64,000 nucleotides of DNA. Origin: an uncultured Bacteroidia bacterium. Lineage in GTDB: Bacteria > Bacteroidota > Bacteroidia > Bacteroidales > UBA932. Under the pieces are notes generated by a model. The model saw only the letters and a program-made list of their open reading frames with translations, was not told the DNA's origin and searched no databases. The stretch spans positions 1 to 64,000 of the forward strand of contig CACZCQ010000005.1 in NCBI GenBank assembly GCA_902779765.1. Direction: 5' to 3'. Shown in pieces: positions 20,040 through 29,351 of the stretch; positions within the stretch are counted from its first letter, which is position 1, and every line of letters starts with the position of its first letter. Position numbers and translations under genes: made by a program.

Positions 20040-20854
20040 CAGAAATCGCTGTCCATGATGCCGGAAAGCCTCTTGACCTCCTCGTGGTCGGTACGGTCAA
20101 ACGTCTGGGGAGTAATGGATATGAACCCGTCGTCAACCGCGTGATGGTCGGCCGTCCGGTCATCCTTAGGGGTTCCATCCACGAAGCGTCCACGCATCAC
20201 GAACATGCTTTCACCTTCCTCGGCCTGCGCCGTGCCACCCGGGACCATCCAGGGCTCGAATTCCTCCACCCAGTAACCATAACCCTCGTTGCAGACCCTG
20301 ATTCCGCAGACCGGGACATCCGTCGGGGGAAAGTTGATGTTGTAGGAAATGCCCTTCCGTTCAGGAAGATTCTTCATCAGTTTCTCGAATATGGCGGGGA
20401 AATAACGTCTCACCTTCGAGAAATTGGCATCGTCGTCATATTCACAAAGCGAGACACCGATCGCAGGGATACCGTTGATGGCAGCCTCCTCCGCAGCACC
20501 CATGGTGCCCGAATAGTTCGTAGCCACGGATGCGTTCGATCCGTGATTGATGCCGCAAAGTACCAGGTCGCATTTCCTGTCCGGGAATATCTTGTCCAGG
20601 GCGAACTTGACACAACTGGCGGGGGAAGCGTCGAGGTAGGTCCATGTGACCCCCTTTTCTTTCCTGATCTTCTTGTAGGCGATCAGCTTGCTGCCGATCG
20701 TTACAGCCGTCGACATGCCGGACTGGTGGTTCTTGGGTGCGACCACGGTAATAGTGCCATAGGGACGCATCATTTCGACAAGCTCGCGGAGTCCCTTTGC
20801 GTTGTAGCTGTCGTCGTTAGTTATCAATATGTTGAAATCGGATGGCATATTCAT
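20039..20854 (-). CDS. surE: 5'/3'-nucleotidase SurE
   Basis: The product is 271 aa from the ATG at 20854 (MNMPSDFNILITNDDSY); the ATG at 20848 is also possible. A longer in-frame extension would cross the promoter and is rejected. SurE is a cytoplasmic metal-dependent nucleoside monophosphatase. Metal ligands are in ILITNDD, with VVAPKNHQSGMS and LVLCGINHGSNAS typical of the family. Translationally coupled to lpxB, an arrangement I recall from other Bacteroidales. Confidence 0.95.
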   Translation of the reverse strand: MNMPSDFNILITNDDSYNAKGLRELVEMMRPYGTITVVAPKNHQSGMSTAVTIGSKLIAYKKIRKEKGVTWTYLDASPASCVKFALDKIFPDRKCDLVLCGINHGSNASVATNYSGTMGAAEEAAINGIPAIGVSLCEYDDDANFSKVRRYFPAIFEKLMKNLPERKGISYNINFPPTDVPVCGIRVCNEGYGYWVEEFEPWMVPGGTAQAEEGESMFVMRGRFVDGTPKDDRTADHHAVDDGFISITPQTFDRTDHEEVKRLSGIMDSDF

Positions 20855-20866
20855 TTTTTTGGTATA

Positions 20867-20874
20867 CAAATATA
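20867..20874 (-). promoter_or_regulatory. -7 box for surE-lpxB
   Basis: The minus strand reads TATATTTG, an exact TAnnTTTG, 13 bases before the surE ATG. This supports the short form of SurE. Confidence 0.5.
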
Positions 20875-20895
20875 CTGTTTTTCCGCTTTTTTTGG

Positions 20896-20903
20896 TAATT
20901 TTG
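20896..20903 (+). promoter_or_regulatory. -7 box for gapA
   Basis: TAATTTTG matches TAnnTTTG exactly and leaves a leader of about 50 bases before the gapA ATG. Only a weak TGTTT is found at the -33 distance. Confidence 0.5.
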
Positions 20904-20944
20904 CATCCCGTATAAAAGGCAAAGTATTTGAACAACTTAATTAA

Positions 20945-21955
<1,011 letters not shown>

Positions 21956-21974
21956 TTTTTATATTTGCGAAAGC

Positions 21975-22004
21975 AAGGCCAGGCCTTCGGGCTTGGCCTT
22001 TTTT
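21975..22004 (+). terminator. gapA terminator
   Basis: AAGGCCAGGCC pairs with GGCTTGGCCTT around a stable TTCG loop, followed by six T. Confidence 0.92.
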
Positions 22005-22047
22005 GAAATCAGGAAACGATCCATTAACAACTAATTATTTTCAGATC

Positions 22048-22734
22048 ATGAAAAAAGTCATTTTGAGCTTCATGTGCGTTATGATGGTCTTCTCCGGTTG
22101 CAGCAACATGTCCAAGACCGGCAAGGGAACCCTCATCGGATCCGGAGCAGGTGCCGCTATCGGTGCCGGACTCGGAGCTATCATCGGTAAGGATGGCAAG
22201 GGTGCCGCCATCGGCGCTGCCATCGGTACTGCAGTAGGTGCTGGCGCAGGTGCCGTCATCGGTAAGAAGATGGACAAGAAGGCCGAGGAACTCAAGGCCC
22301 TCGAAAACGCCCAGGTTGAGACTGTCGAGGATCAGAACGGCCTCGAGGCTATCAAGGTTACCTTCAACAGCGGTATCCTCTTCGACACCAACAAGGCTGA
22401 CCTCAAGCAGGCATCCAAGAACGAGCTTTCCCAGTTCGCAACCAAGATGTCCGACATGGTCGACACTGACATCACGATCTACGGACACACCGACAGTTCA
22501 GGAAACGACGCAATCAACCAGCCGCTTTCCGAAAAGAGGGCTCAGAGTGTAGCCGACTATCTGAAGAACTGCGGTATCTCCTCTTCCCGTATGACAGTCG
22601 AAGGAAAGTCCTCCTCCATGCCTGTCGCTGACAATGCAACCAAGGAAGGAAAGGCCCAGAACCGCCGTGTCGAGATCTACATCACCGCAAACCAGAAGAT
22701 GATCGAGGCTGCTGAGAACGGAACCCTCGACTAG
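22048..22734 (+). CDS. OmpA family lipoprotein with glycine zipper (YiaD-like)
   Basis: The product is 228 aa from the ATG at 22048. The lipobox VFSGC places Cys18 as the lipidated residue. A glycine-zipper segment follows (about 28-75: GAGAAIGAGLGAIIGK, then AIGAAIGTAVGAGAGAVIGK), likely membrane-inserted. The C-terminal OmpA domain has ILFDTNKADLKQ, IYGHTDSSGN and LSEKRAQSVADYL with NRRVEIYI. The architecture matches YiaD-type envelope lipoproteins that bind peptidoglycan. It has its own terminator. Confidence 0.92.
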   Translation: MKKVILSFMCVMMVFSGCSNMSKTGKGTLIGSGAGAAIGAGLGAIIGKDGKGAAIGAAIGTAVGAGAGAVIGKKMDKKAEELKALENAQVETVEDQNGLEAIKVTFNSGILFDTNKADLKQASKNELSQFATKMSDMVDTDITIYGHTDSSGNDAINQPLSEKRAQSVADYLKNCGISSSRMTVEGKSSSMPVADNATKEGKAQNRRVEIYITANQKMIEAAENGTLD

Positions 22735-22754
22735 TTCATCTTATTTGAAAATGA

Positions 22755-22786
22755 AATAGAGTGGCCATACGGTCACTCTTTTTTAT
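22755..22786. terminator. Terminator between the OmpA lipoprotein and yggS
   Basis: AGAGTGGCC pairs imperfectly with GGTCACTCT and is followed by TTTTTTATTATT. It lies between convergent genes. Confidence 0.8.
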
Positions 22787-22788
22787 TA

Positions 22789-23481
22789 TTACCGATAAAT
22801 CCTCGGACCGAAGATGGCCGTGCCGATTCGTACGATCGTTGCGCCGTGGCGGACCGCCAGAGGCCAGTCATGGGACATGCCGATGGAGAGTTCCGTAAAA
22901 TCCGGCAACGCGAACCAGTCGTCAAGATGCTTTTTGAAAGCCTCGATGCGAACGAAATCAGCCTCGACGGCCGCTTCGTCATCTGTATTGGTCGCCATTC
23001 CCATCAGACCGCGGAAACGGATATGGGGATACGCCCCTTCGACCCCTTCGACAAGCTCAGCGCGCCGCTCAGGGACCGGAGTAAGGATTTCTTCGATCTC
23101 CGCCTCGGTGAAGCCGCCCTTTGTCTCCTCCGCACCGAGATGCAGTTCAAGCAGCACATCGATGACCTTACCGTGCTCACTTCCCCACTTCTCTACGGCA
23201 TCCAGCAGATGTCTCGAATCGATGGACTCGACCAGCGAAGCATAGGGCAGTACCATTTTGAGTTTATTGGTCTGAAGATGGCCTATGAAATGCCATTCTA
23301 TATCCTCGGGAAGTTGGACGGCCTTGGCTGCGAACTCCTGGGGACGGTTCTCTCCGAACCTCCTCTGCCCGGCCCTGTATGCCTCGAGGATATCCTCGCA
23401 AGGGTGGAATTTGGAAACTGCCACCAGTTTGACTTCTGGCGGCAGTTCCTTATAGATCCTTCTGAGATTATCTTCTACCAT
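22789..23481 (-). CDS. yggS: YggS family PLP homeostasis protein
   Basis: The product is 230 aa, a single alanine-racemase-like TIM barrel binding PLP via the lysine in LVAVSKFHP. Other motifs are RRFGENRPQEF, WHFIGHLQTNK and LSIGMSHDWPLAV (phosphate-binding region). The family keeps PLP and amino-acid pools balanced and has no clear enzymatic reaction. It overlaps the end of yidC by 14 bases as the last gene of a three-gene operon. Confidence 0.95.
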   Translation of the reverse strand: MVEDNLRRIYKELPPEVKLVAVSKFHPCEDILEAYRAGQRRFGENRPQEFAAKAVQLPEDIEWHFIGHLQTNKLKMVLPYASLVESIDSRHLLDAVEKWGSEHGKVIDVLLELHLGAEETKGGFTEAEIEEILTPVPERRAELVEGVEGAYPHIRFRGLMGMATNTDDEAAVEADFVRIEAFKKHLDDWFALPDFTELSIGMSHDWPLAVRHGATIVRIGTAIFGPRIYR

Positions 23482-25363
23482 TCTTCTTGGCCTGTTCCTT
23501 CTGCATCTGGGCCTGCATCCTCTGGGCCTCTTCCAGCCGCTGCTGCCACTTGCTCTTCGGTTGCTTCTTTCCCTCGGTAGCTTTCAGGCGGGCCTGTATC
23601 TCCTCGGGGTGCACGAACCACTTCTTGATTACCCAGGTCTCCAGCATCGTGATGAGGTTGGAAAGCAGGTAATAATAGCTGAGTCCTGACGACAGGCTGT
23701 TACAGATGAAATACATCATGATAGGCATCATCCAGACGCTCATGAAGCGCATCGAAGCCATCTGAGGATCGTTCGCACCCGGCTGGGAGGCTGTCGTAAG
23801 CTTCGAATAGAAGAACATGGAGATGGCCATCAGCAACGCAAACAGGGAGATATGGTCTCCGAGGAGAGGTACCCTTGTCCCGAAGTTGACTATCGAGTCA
23901 TATGCGCTGAGGTCCTCCGCCCAAAGGAAAGGCTGCTGCCTCAACTCGATGGACGCAGGGAAGAAGCGGAACATTGCCCACAGGATCGGGAACTGGAGCA
24001 GCATGGGAAGGCAACCTCCCATGGGGCTTATCCCGGCCCTCTTGTAAAGGTCCATCTGCGCCTGCTGCTTCTTCATCGCATCCTCCTGCCTGGGATACTT
24101 TTCGCTGAGCTTGTCTATCTCCGGCTTGATGACCTGCATCTTTGCGGAAGACGAGTATGACTTGAAGGCGAAGGGGAACACAACCATCTTGATCAGGATC
24201 GTCATGATAAGGATGATGATTCCGAAGTTGGAAATGAATCTCCTGAGCAAATCGAAAGTGGGGATGATCACGTATTTCGTGAACAGGCCGACGACGCTTC
24301 CGCCCAGAGGGATCATCCTCTCATATTTCTGATCGTATGACTTGAGGGTCTTGTAGTGGTTGGGCCCGAAATAGAATTCGAAAGGAACCACCGTTTCATG
24401 CTGTCCGGGCTGGAAATCGGTCCTTACCTTGGCCTGGCAGGTCATAAGGTTATGGGACTCATCCTCTTCCGGGAAGAACTGGATGTCGAAGTCGGCTGAA
24501 GCATACTCCTTCTCCGCCCTGAATATCGCAGAGAAGAACTGCTGCTGGAAGGCGAACCACGAAACCTTGTTGTCCACCCTCTTGCTGGAATTGCGGGAGC
24601 GTCCCATGTCCGCCGGCTTCTTCTCGCCTGAGAAGTAATAGTTCAGCTTCGAATACTGGCTCTCGTTCTTGTAGCCCTTCTCCATCCTCGGGATAGTCAT
24701 GGAATAATCCATATCCAGAGAGAAAACGTTCTTCGGAATCACATTCTCCATTCCGACGAACGAAAGGGCATTCTTGACTATGTATTCACCTTCCCTGATC
24801 GAATACCTCTGCTCGATGTATCCACCGCCGGAGAAAGGCAGACGCATGACAACTGAAGTGTCGGTCTGCTCAGCCAGGGTGAAATTGAAGTCGGAAGTGT
24901 TGATCATCTCGCCGGCATAGACCTGGATGCCAAGCTGGCTCATCCCGGGCTTGAAGAGATAGAGGTCATCTCCCCCATAGGTCTTGTAATCCTTGAGCCT
25001 GGCCGAATATGGCTGGGCACCCTTGGTCGTGAATGCGACCTCGAACTTGTCGTTGGAAAGGGTAACCACCTGTCCTTCACCGGAATGCGAAGAAGCAAGC
25101 AGGGAGTCCTTGTATATCGCGACGGGTCCGGCTTCCGAAATGACCGTTTCCCGGCCTTCTGATCCGGCGACGGCACGGATGGAATCACGGACAACAGCCT
25201 CCGCAGCAGCGATTGAATCGGCACGGAACCTTTCGACCGCAGCTATGGAGTCCAATTGCGCCTGGTAGGCAGCCTGTTTCTGATACTGCTTGTTCTGATA
25301 GAAGGTAAAGCCGAACAGGAGCAATCCCATCAGGACAATACCGATGATTGAATTCTTATCCAT
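23468..25363 (-). CDS. yidC: Membrane protein insertase YidC
   Basis: The product is 631 aa with an N-terminal transmembrane anchor (NSIIGIVLMGLLLFGFTFY), a large periplasmic beta-sandwich domain (about 70-350), and the conserved insertase core of five helices starting near residue 375 (FPFAFKSYSSSAKMQVIKPE, ISPMGGCLPMLLQFPILWAM). A basic coiled tail (about 600-631) may bind ribosomes. It is 3 bases downstream of the DUF349 gene. Confidence 0.97.
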   Translation of the reverse strand: MDKNSIIGIVLMGLLLFGFTFYQNKQYQKQAAYQAQLDSIAAVERFRADSIAAAEAVVRDSIRAVAGSEGRETVISEAGPVAIYKDSLLASSHSGEGQVVTLSNDKFEVAFTTKGAQPYSARLKDYKTYGGDDLYLFKPGMSQLGIQVYAGEMINTSDFNFTLAEQTDTSVVMRLPFSGGGYIEQRYSIREGEYIVKNALSFVGMENVIPKNVFSLDMDYSMTIPRMEKGYKNESQYSKLNYYFSGEKKPADMGRSRNSSKRVDNKVSWFAFQQQFFSAIFRAEKEYASADFDIQFFPEEDESHNLMTCQAKVRTDFQPGQHETVVPFEFYFGPNHYKTLKSYDQKYERMIPLGGSVVGLFTKYVIIPTFDLLRRFISNFGIIILIMTILIKMVVFPFAFKSYSSSAKMQVIKPEIDKLSEKYPRQEDAMKKQQAQMDLYKRAGISPMGGCLPMLLQFPILWAMFRFFPASIELRQQPFLWAEDLSAYDSIVNFGTRVPLLGDHISLFALLMAISMFFYSKLTTASQPGANDPQMASMRFMSVWMMPIMMYFICNSLSSGLSYYYLLSNLITMLETWVIKKWFVHPEEIQARLKATEGKKQPKSKWQQRLEEAQRMQAQMQKEQAKKNGRR

Positions 25364-25366
25364 TAC

Positions 25367-27241
25367 TTACTTCTCTTCTTCGCCCTCCTGAGCCTTCAAG
25401 ATCTTGGCTTCAAGTTCCTTGAGTTCCTGCTTGGCCGCATCGATGCGCTCCTGCATCTGCTTGATGAGCGGCTCGGAATTCTTGGAAGCGGAGAAGAATC
25501 CTATATTGTTTTCATAAGTTACGATGTCCTGCTGGAGCTTGTTGTATTCCTGCACAAGGCGGTCCTTCTCGCTCATAGGCTTCCTGGACTGGGTCGCACC
25601 GCGGCCTTCCATCCTCGGCCTCCTTGTGGAGAAATCAGGGAACTTGGCATTGAGCGCCTCGGAATACGCTTTCTGGATGCTCTCCTTTTCCTTGTAAGGG
25701 ACGAAGCCTATGGCACGCCACCTTTCGGAGAACTCCTGTGCTGCAGCCTGGTCGGCGGCGGCATCCTTGGGCTCATAGGCATTGATCTCCTCGATCAGGG
25801 CCTTCTTGGCCTTCAGATTCGAATAATAGTCATTCTCGGGCTTGGAATTCTTGTCACGCTCGTCGAAGAAGGCATCGCAAGCGGCGCGGAACCTCTTCCA
25901 GAGCTGCTCGGATTTCTTGCGGGGAACCGCTCCGATCTCCTTCCATTCCTTCTGCAAAGCGATGAGAGCCTCGGTGGTCTTCTTCCACTCCTTGCTGTCC
26001 TTGAGAGCCTCAGCCTTCTCGATGAGGGCGATCTTCTTCTCCATGTTCTCGTTCATGGAATCCTTGAACTGGGAATAATACTCCCTCTTGCGGGCGAAGA
26101 ACTTGTCGCAGGCGGCACGGAAACGGTCGTAGATCTTCTGGTTCTCCTTCTTGGTGGCGAAACCGATTGTCCTCCACTTCTTCTGGATATCCTCGATCTG
26201 GGAGGAGAGCTGGTTCCACTCGTTGGAGGACTTGACTTCCTTCTCTGCTATGGCCTCTACAGCCTCGCATAGCTTGGCTTTTTCCTCAAGGTTCTCCTGC
26301 TGCTTTTCCTTTTGGCCTTCGAAATATGCCTGATACTTCTTATTGATTACCGCAGTGGCAGCCTTGAAACGGTCCCAAATGGAATCACGGAACTCCTTGG
26401 CGACAGGGCCGAATTCCTTCCACTGCTCATGCAGTTTCTGAAGCTCGCGGAAAGCCTCCACGACATTCTCATTCTCGGCGAGTTTCTCGGCAGCCTCGCA
26501 GAACTCCTGCTTGGCTTCGAGGTTCTTCTTGAAATCAAGGTCACGGAGATCCCTGTTGATCTTGACCATATCATAGAACTTCTCGACATAGAACTGATAG
26601 GTATCGTTAAGGTCACGGAACTTGGTTGCCGGGACGGGACCTATCTCCTTCCAGCGGTTCTGGAGCTCCCTGAAGGCGGGGAAAGTGGAGCTGATGTCCT
26701 CCTGCTTCTCGACAAGGGTCTTGAGGTCCTCTATGACAGCCTGCTTCTTGACATAGTTGTCTTCCCTCTGGGCATCCTGCTGCCTGTTATATTCGGCGCG
26801 CTCCCTCTTGTAATTGGCATAGACACCTTTGAAAGCGGCTTCCATTGCCTCGAAAGGATTGTCCTTGACTTCAGTCACAGGGGTCTGGGCAACCTCTTCG
26901 ATCACATCCTCGCGTGATGAAGGTTCATCAACCTTGGATCCGAGGCCGGCGTCAGCCTTCTCCTTGGAGAGCCTCTTGTAGAAAGCCGACTTTATAGCCT
27001 CGGCCTCCTTATATCTTCTCATTCTGTTTTCGTCCTGGGAAAGCTTGTCGAACAAATCGGACAACTCGGCCAACGACAGTGTTGCGAGGTCAACAGGGGT
27101 CTCTTCCTGAACTTCTTCCACGGCCTCTTCTGCAACGGCTTCGACCGCTTCTGCAGCCGTTTCAACAACTTCTTCGACAATCTTCGGAGTTTCCTCTACA
27201 TCTGGGGTAACGTTTACCTCAGGTATTTTCTCTTCACTCAT
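25367..27241 (-). CDS. DUF349 domain-containing protein
   Basis: The product is 624 aa from the ATG at 27241 (MSEEKIPEVNVTPDVEE). The first 70 residues are very acidic and low in complexity. The rest is almost entirely helical, with about five DUF349 repeats recognised by W-K-x-I/F-G-x-V/A units (RWKEIGPVP, QWKEFGPVAKEFRDSIWDRF, KWRTIGFATK, EWKEIGAVPRKKSEQLWKRF, RWRAIGFVPYKEKE), and a C-terminal coiled coil. The domain is of unknown function. Position just before yidC suggests a link to membrane protein biogenesis, but that is inference. Confidence 0.9.
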   Translation of the reverse strand: MSEEKIPEVNVTPDVEETPKIVEEVVETAAEAVEAVAEEAVEEVQEETPVDLATLSLAELSDLFDKLSQDENRMRRYKEAEAIKSAFYKRLSKEKADAGLGSKVDEPSSREDVIEEVAQTPVTEVKDNPFEAMEAAFKGVYANYKRERAEYNRQQDAQREDNYVKKQAVIEDLKTLVEKQEDISSTFPAFRELQNRWKEIGPVPATKFRDLNDTYQFYVEKFYDMVKINRDLRDLDFKKNLEAKQEFCEAAEKLAENENVVEAFRELQKLHEQWKEFGPVAKEFRDSIWDRFKAATAVINKKYQAYFEGQKEKQQENLEEKAKLCEAVEAIAEKEVKSSNEWNQLSSQIEDIQKKWRTIGFATKKENQKIYDRFRAACDKFFARKREYYSQFKDSMNENMEKKIALIEKAEALKDSKEWKKTTEALIALQKEWKEIGAVPRKKSEQLWKRFRAACDAFFDERDKNSKPENDYYSNLKAKKALIEEINAYEPKDAAADQAAAQEFSERWRAIGFVPYKEKESIQKAYSEALNAKFPDFSTRRPRMEGRGATQSRKPMSEKDRLVQEYNKLQQDIVTYENNIGFFSASKNSEPLIKQMQERIDAAKQELKELEAKILKAQEGEEEK

Positions 27242-27294
27242 AAAATAAATCCTTTTGAAGGTTTCACAAAACTGCAATCATAATATGCAGTTTA

Positions 27295-27326
27295 CAAATA
27301 TACCTAAAAAAATCTTATTTTTGCAA
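27295..27326 (-). promoter_or_regulatory. Promoter of the DUF349-yidC-yggS operon
   Basis: The minus strand has TTG (27326-27324), a 21-base spacer and TATATTTG (27302-27295). It overlaps the trmD promoter, so the two divergent units may compete. Confidence 0.55.
27316..27323 (+). promoter_or_regulatory. -7 box for trmD
   Basis: TATTTTTG matches TAnnTTTG exactly, 19 bases before the trmD ATG, with a partial TTTA at the -33 distance. Confidence 0.55.
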
Positions 27327-27342
27327 CAGTATTATTCTGCCT

Positions 27343-28029
27343 ATGCGTATTGATATCCTTACCGTCGTCCCGGAACTGCTGGACAGTCCCCTAAGCCATT
27401 CCATCGTGGGTCGCGCGATCAAGAAAGGGCTTGTCGAAATCGAGGTCCACAACCTTCGGAAATACGGCATCGGCCCACGGGCCAATGTCGATGACTATTG
27501 CTATGGCGGAGACGCCGGGATGGTCATGATGATCGAGCCCGTGGACAGGATGATCGCCGAACTGAAAACCGAAAGGGACTACGACGAAGTCATCTACATG
27601 TCCCCGGACGGAGAGACCCTGACACAGGGCATCTCCAACGAGCTCTCCCTCAAGGAGAATATCATTATCCTGTGCGGCCACTACAAGGGAATCGACCACA
27701 GGATCAGGGAGCATCTGGTCACCAGGGAGATCTCGGTCGGGGATTATGTCGTGAGCGGTGGGGAGATTCCCGCCGCACTCCTGGCCGATTCGATAGTCAG
27801 GCTTATTCCCGGTGCACTTACAGACGAGACCTCGGCTCTCAGCGACAGTTTCCAGGACGGACTCCTGTCCCCTCCCGTCTATACCCGCCCGGCCGAATAC
27901 AAAGGGTGGAAGGTACCGGATGTCCTCCTGAGCGGCAATCCAAAACTGATCCAGGCATGGCAGGACGAGCAGGCGCTGGAAAGGACCAGGGCGCTCCGGC
28001 CGGGACTGTTGGAAAAGACCGGCAAATAG
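27343..28029 (+). CDS. trmD: tRNA (guanine37-N1)-methyltransferase
   Basis: The product is 228 aa, a SPOUT-class enzyme that makes m1G37 and prevents frameshifting. Motifs: [56 protein letters not shown] and [22 protein letters not shown] split over the C-terminal domain. It is usually found with rimM/rplS in other phyla but stands alone here, as is common in Bacteroidota. Its stop codon is inside a terminator hairpin. Confidence 0.96.
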   Translation: MRIDILTVVPELLDSPLSHSIVGRAIKKGLVEIEVHNLRKYGIGPRANVDDYCYGGDAGMVMMIEPVDRMIAELKTERDYDEVIYMSPDGETLTQGISNELSLKENIIILCGHYKGIDHRIREHLVTREISVGDYVVSGGEIPAALLADSIVRLIPGALTDETSALSDSFQDGLLSPPVYTRPAEYKGWKVPDVLLSGNPKLIQAWQDEQALERTRALRPGLLEKTGK

Positions 28030-28040
28030 CCGGATTTTTT
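28019..28040 (+). terminator. trmD terminator
   Basis: CCGGC and GCCGG pair across an AAATA loop, followed by A and six T. The TAG stop is part of the hairpin. Confidence 0.75.
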
Positions 28041-28051
28041 AAGCAAATCCC

Positions 28052-28081
28052 TTGTTTTAAACGTTTTTTTGACTATTTTTG
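28052..28081 (+). promoter_or_regulatory. Consensus promoter with no gene (orphan)
   Basis: TTG (28052-28054), a 19-base spacer and TATTTTTG (28074-28081) form a good Bacteroidales promoter on the plus strand. The next plus-strand gene is more than 2.7 kb away. Transcription would start near 28086 and run into a hairpin at 28141-28179, antisense to the 3' end of the SEC-C gene. A small RNA is possible; see findings. Confidence 0.45.
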
Positions 28082-28140
28082 TACTAGGAATAACTCTAAC
28101 GACATAATTTTTCGTCTAAATTACGGATACACTACTTACT

Positions 28141-28179
28141 AACGTTGCAGGCCCGCGGAATCGCAGGCCTGCAGTCGTT
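28141..28179. other. Stem-loop downstream of the SEC-C gene
   Basis: AACG and GCAGGCC pair with GGCCTGC and CGTT around a GC-rich loop. There is no T-run on either strand, so it is a weak terminator at best. It could end the minus-strand SEC-C transcript or cap an RNA from the promoter at 28052-28081. Confidence 0.45.
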
Positions 28180-28192
28180 ATATCCATATATG

Positions 28193-29350
28193 TCAGCTGA
28201 GTGCCCGCCCGTGGCAGAACCGGTAGGACAAACCGCTTCCACAGGGACACAGTTCGTCAGGTGCAGCCGGAGGGACGTACAGTCCCATCAGCGGATTCTT
28301 CCTGATCATGGCCCTGACCGGATCCTCTTCCGACTGGAGGATAACCTTCAGGCAGTTGGCCTCGTTGGCTGAATATCCCTGCAGGAGCCACTTGGGAAGG
28401 CTGTTGGCATAGGCTGCCACTACCTCCATGCAGGCATCATAGTCCTCGAAGGTATCAATCTTGTCCTGCATCCTCGTGACGCACGAGAATATCGCCTCGG
28501 TGGCATCATCGCCACCGGTCATCTGGGCGTTCATCCAGATATCATGTTCCTCCAGGACCAGGTCGTTCCCGGAATAGCCCAGGTTGTCGAGCATCTCGAC
28601 CAAACGCCTGCCCTCCTCCGTTCCAAGTCCGAACACGAAATCCGGGGAACCTTTCCCGGCCTCCAGGGCTTCCTCGGGTGAAAAGTGGCGCAGTCCGGCG
28701 ACCGAGGGGAATTCCCTGCGGCCGGAAACGATGGCCTCGGGATTGAAAATGCTGGGAGCACATACATACGGCTCCCCGCCTATGTCGAACCGGCACAGCT
28801 TCAGCACCGGGCTCAAGGAAAGGCGCAGGGTGAACTCCTCCACGCTCCAACGGGCCGCCCAATCGCAATAGTCGAGCATCTTGCCGAAGAACTCGTCGGC
28901 GGTCAAGACACCATACAGGTTCAGATACCCAAGCGCCGCTCTCTCAAGCTCGAAAGAACCGTCGGACTCCCCCGTCTCAAGCACCTGGTCGATATGGGGG
29001 GATACGATATCGTACATTTCCTTAGGGATCCATACCTCCCTGAAGTTCTCGTCGGTAGTGTCGGACCCAAGCAGCTTGACGGTCTCCAGGACAGTCGGGA
29101 AGTCAGGATATTCAAGGTATAGCGGCACCTCGGGGCCGGCCTCCACCAGACGTTTGAGCAGCCTCAGATCCCTCTCCAGCATCTTTCCGAGCCATTCCCG
29201 TGGCTTCTCTACGATATAGGCTCCGAGCTTGTCCACGAATTCACTCTTGCGCACACGGACAGGGAAATCCGCACCGAAATAATGACGGATATCTTCCAGC
29301 TCCACCTTGGGGAAACTGTCAAGGGCCGATATGATTATGCTCTTGCGCAA
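28193..29350 (-). CDS. SEC-C metal-binding motif protein of unknown function
   Basis: The product is 385 aa, starting from a TTG one base after the sugar-transporter stop; no nearby ATG fits. The C-terminus carries a SEC-C zinc motif (CPCGSGLSYRFCHGR), as found at the end of SecA and in many cytoplasmic proteins. The body is helical and acidic, without signal peptide or recognised catalytic motif. Co-transcription with a sugar transporter is evident from spacing, but no functional link is known. Confidence 0.75.
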   Translation of the reverse strand: MRKSIIISALDSFPKVELEDIRHYFGADFPVRVRKSEFVDKLGAYIVEKPREWLGKMLERDLRLLKRLVEAGPEVPLYLEYPDFPTVLETVKLLGSDTTDENFREVWIPKEMYDIVSPHIDQVLETGESDGSFELERAALGYLNLYGVLTADEFFGKMLDYCDWAARWSVEEFTLRLSLSPVLKLCRFDIGGEPYVCAPSIFNPEAIVSGRREFPSVAGLRHFSPEEALEAGKGSPDFVFGLGTEEGRRLVEMLDNLGYSGNDLVLEEHDIWMNAQMTGGDDATEAIFSCVTRMQDKIDTFEDYDACMEVVAAYANSLPKWLLQGYSANEANCLKVILQSEEDPVRAMIRKNPLMGLYVPPAAPDELCPCGSGLSYRFCHGRALS

Positions 29351-29351
29351 C

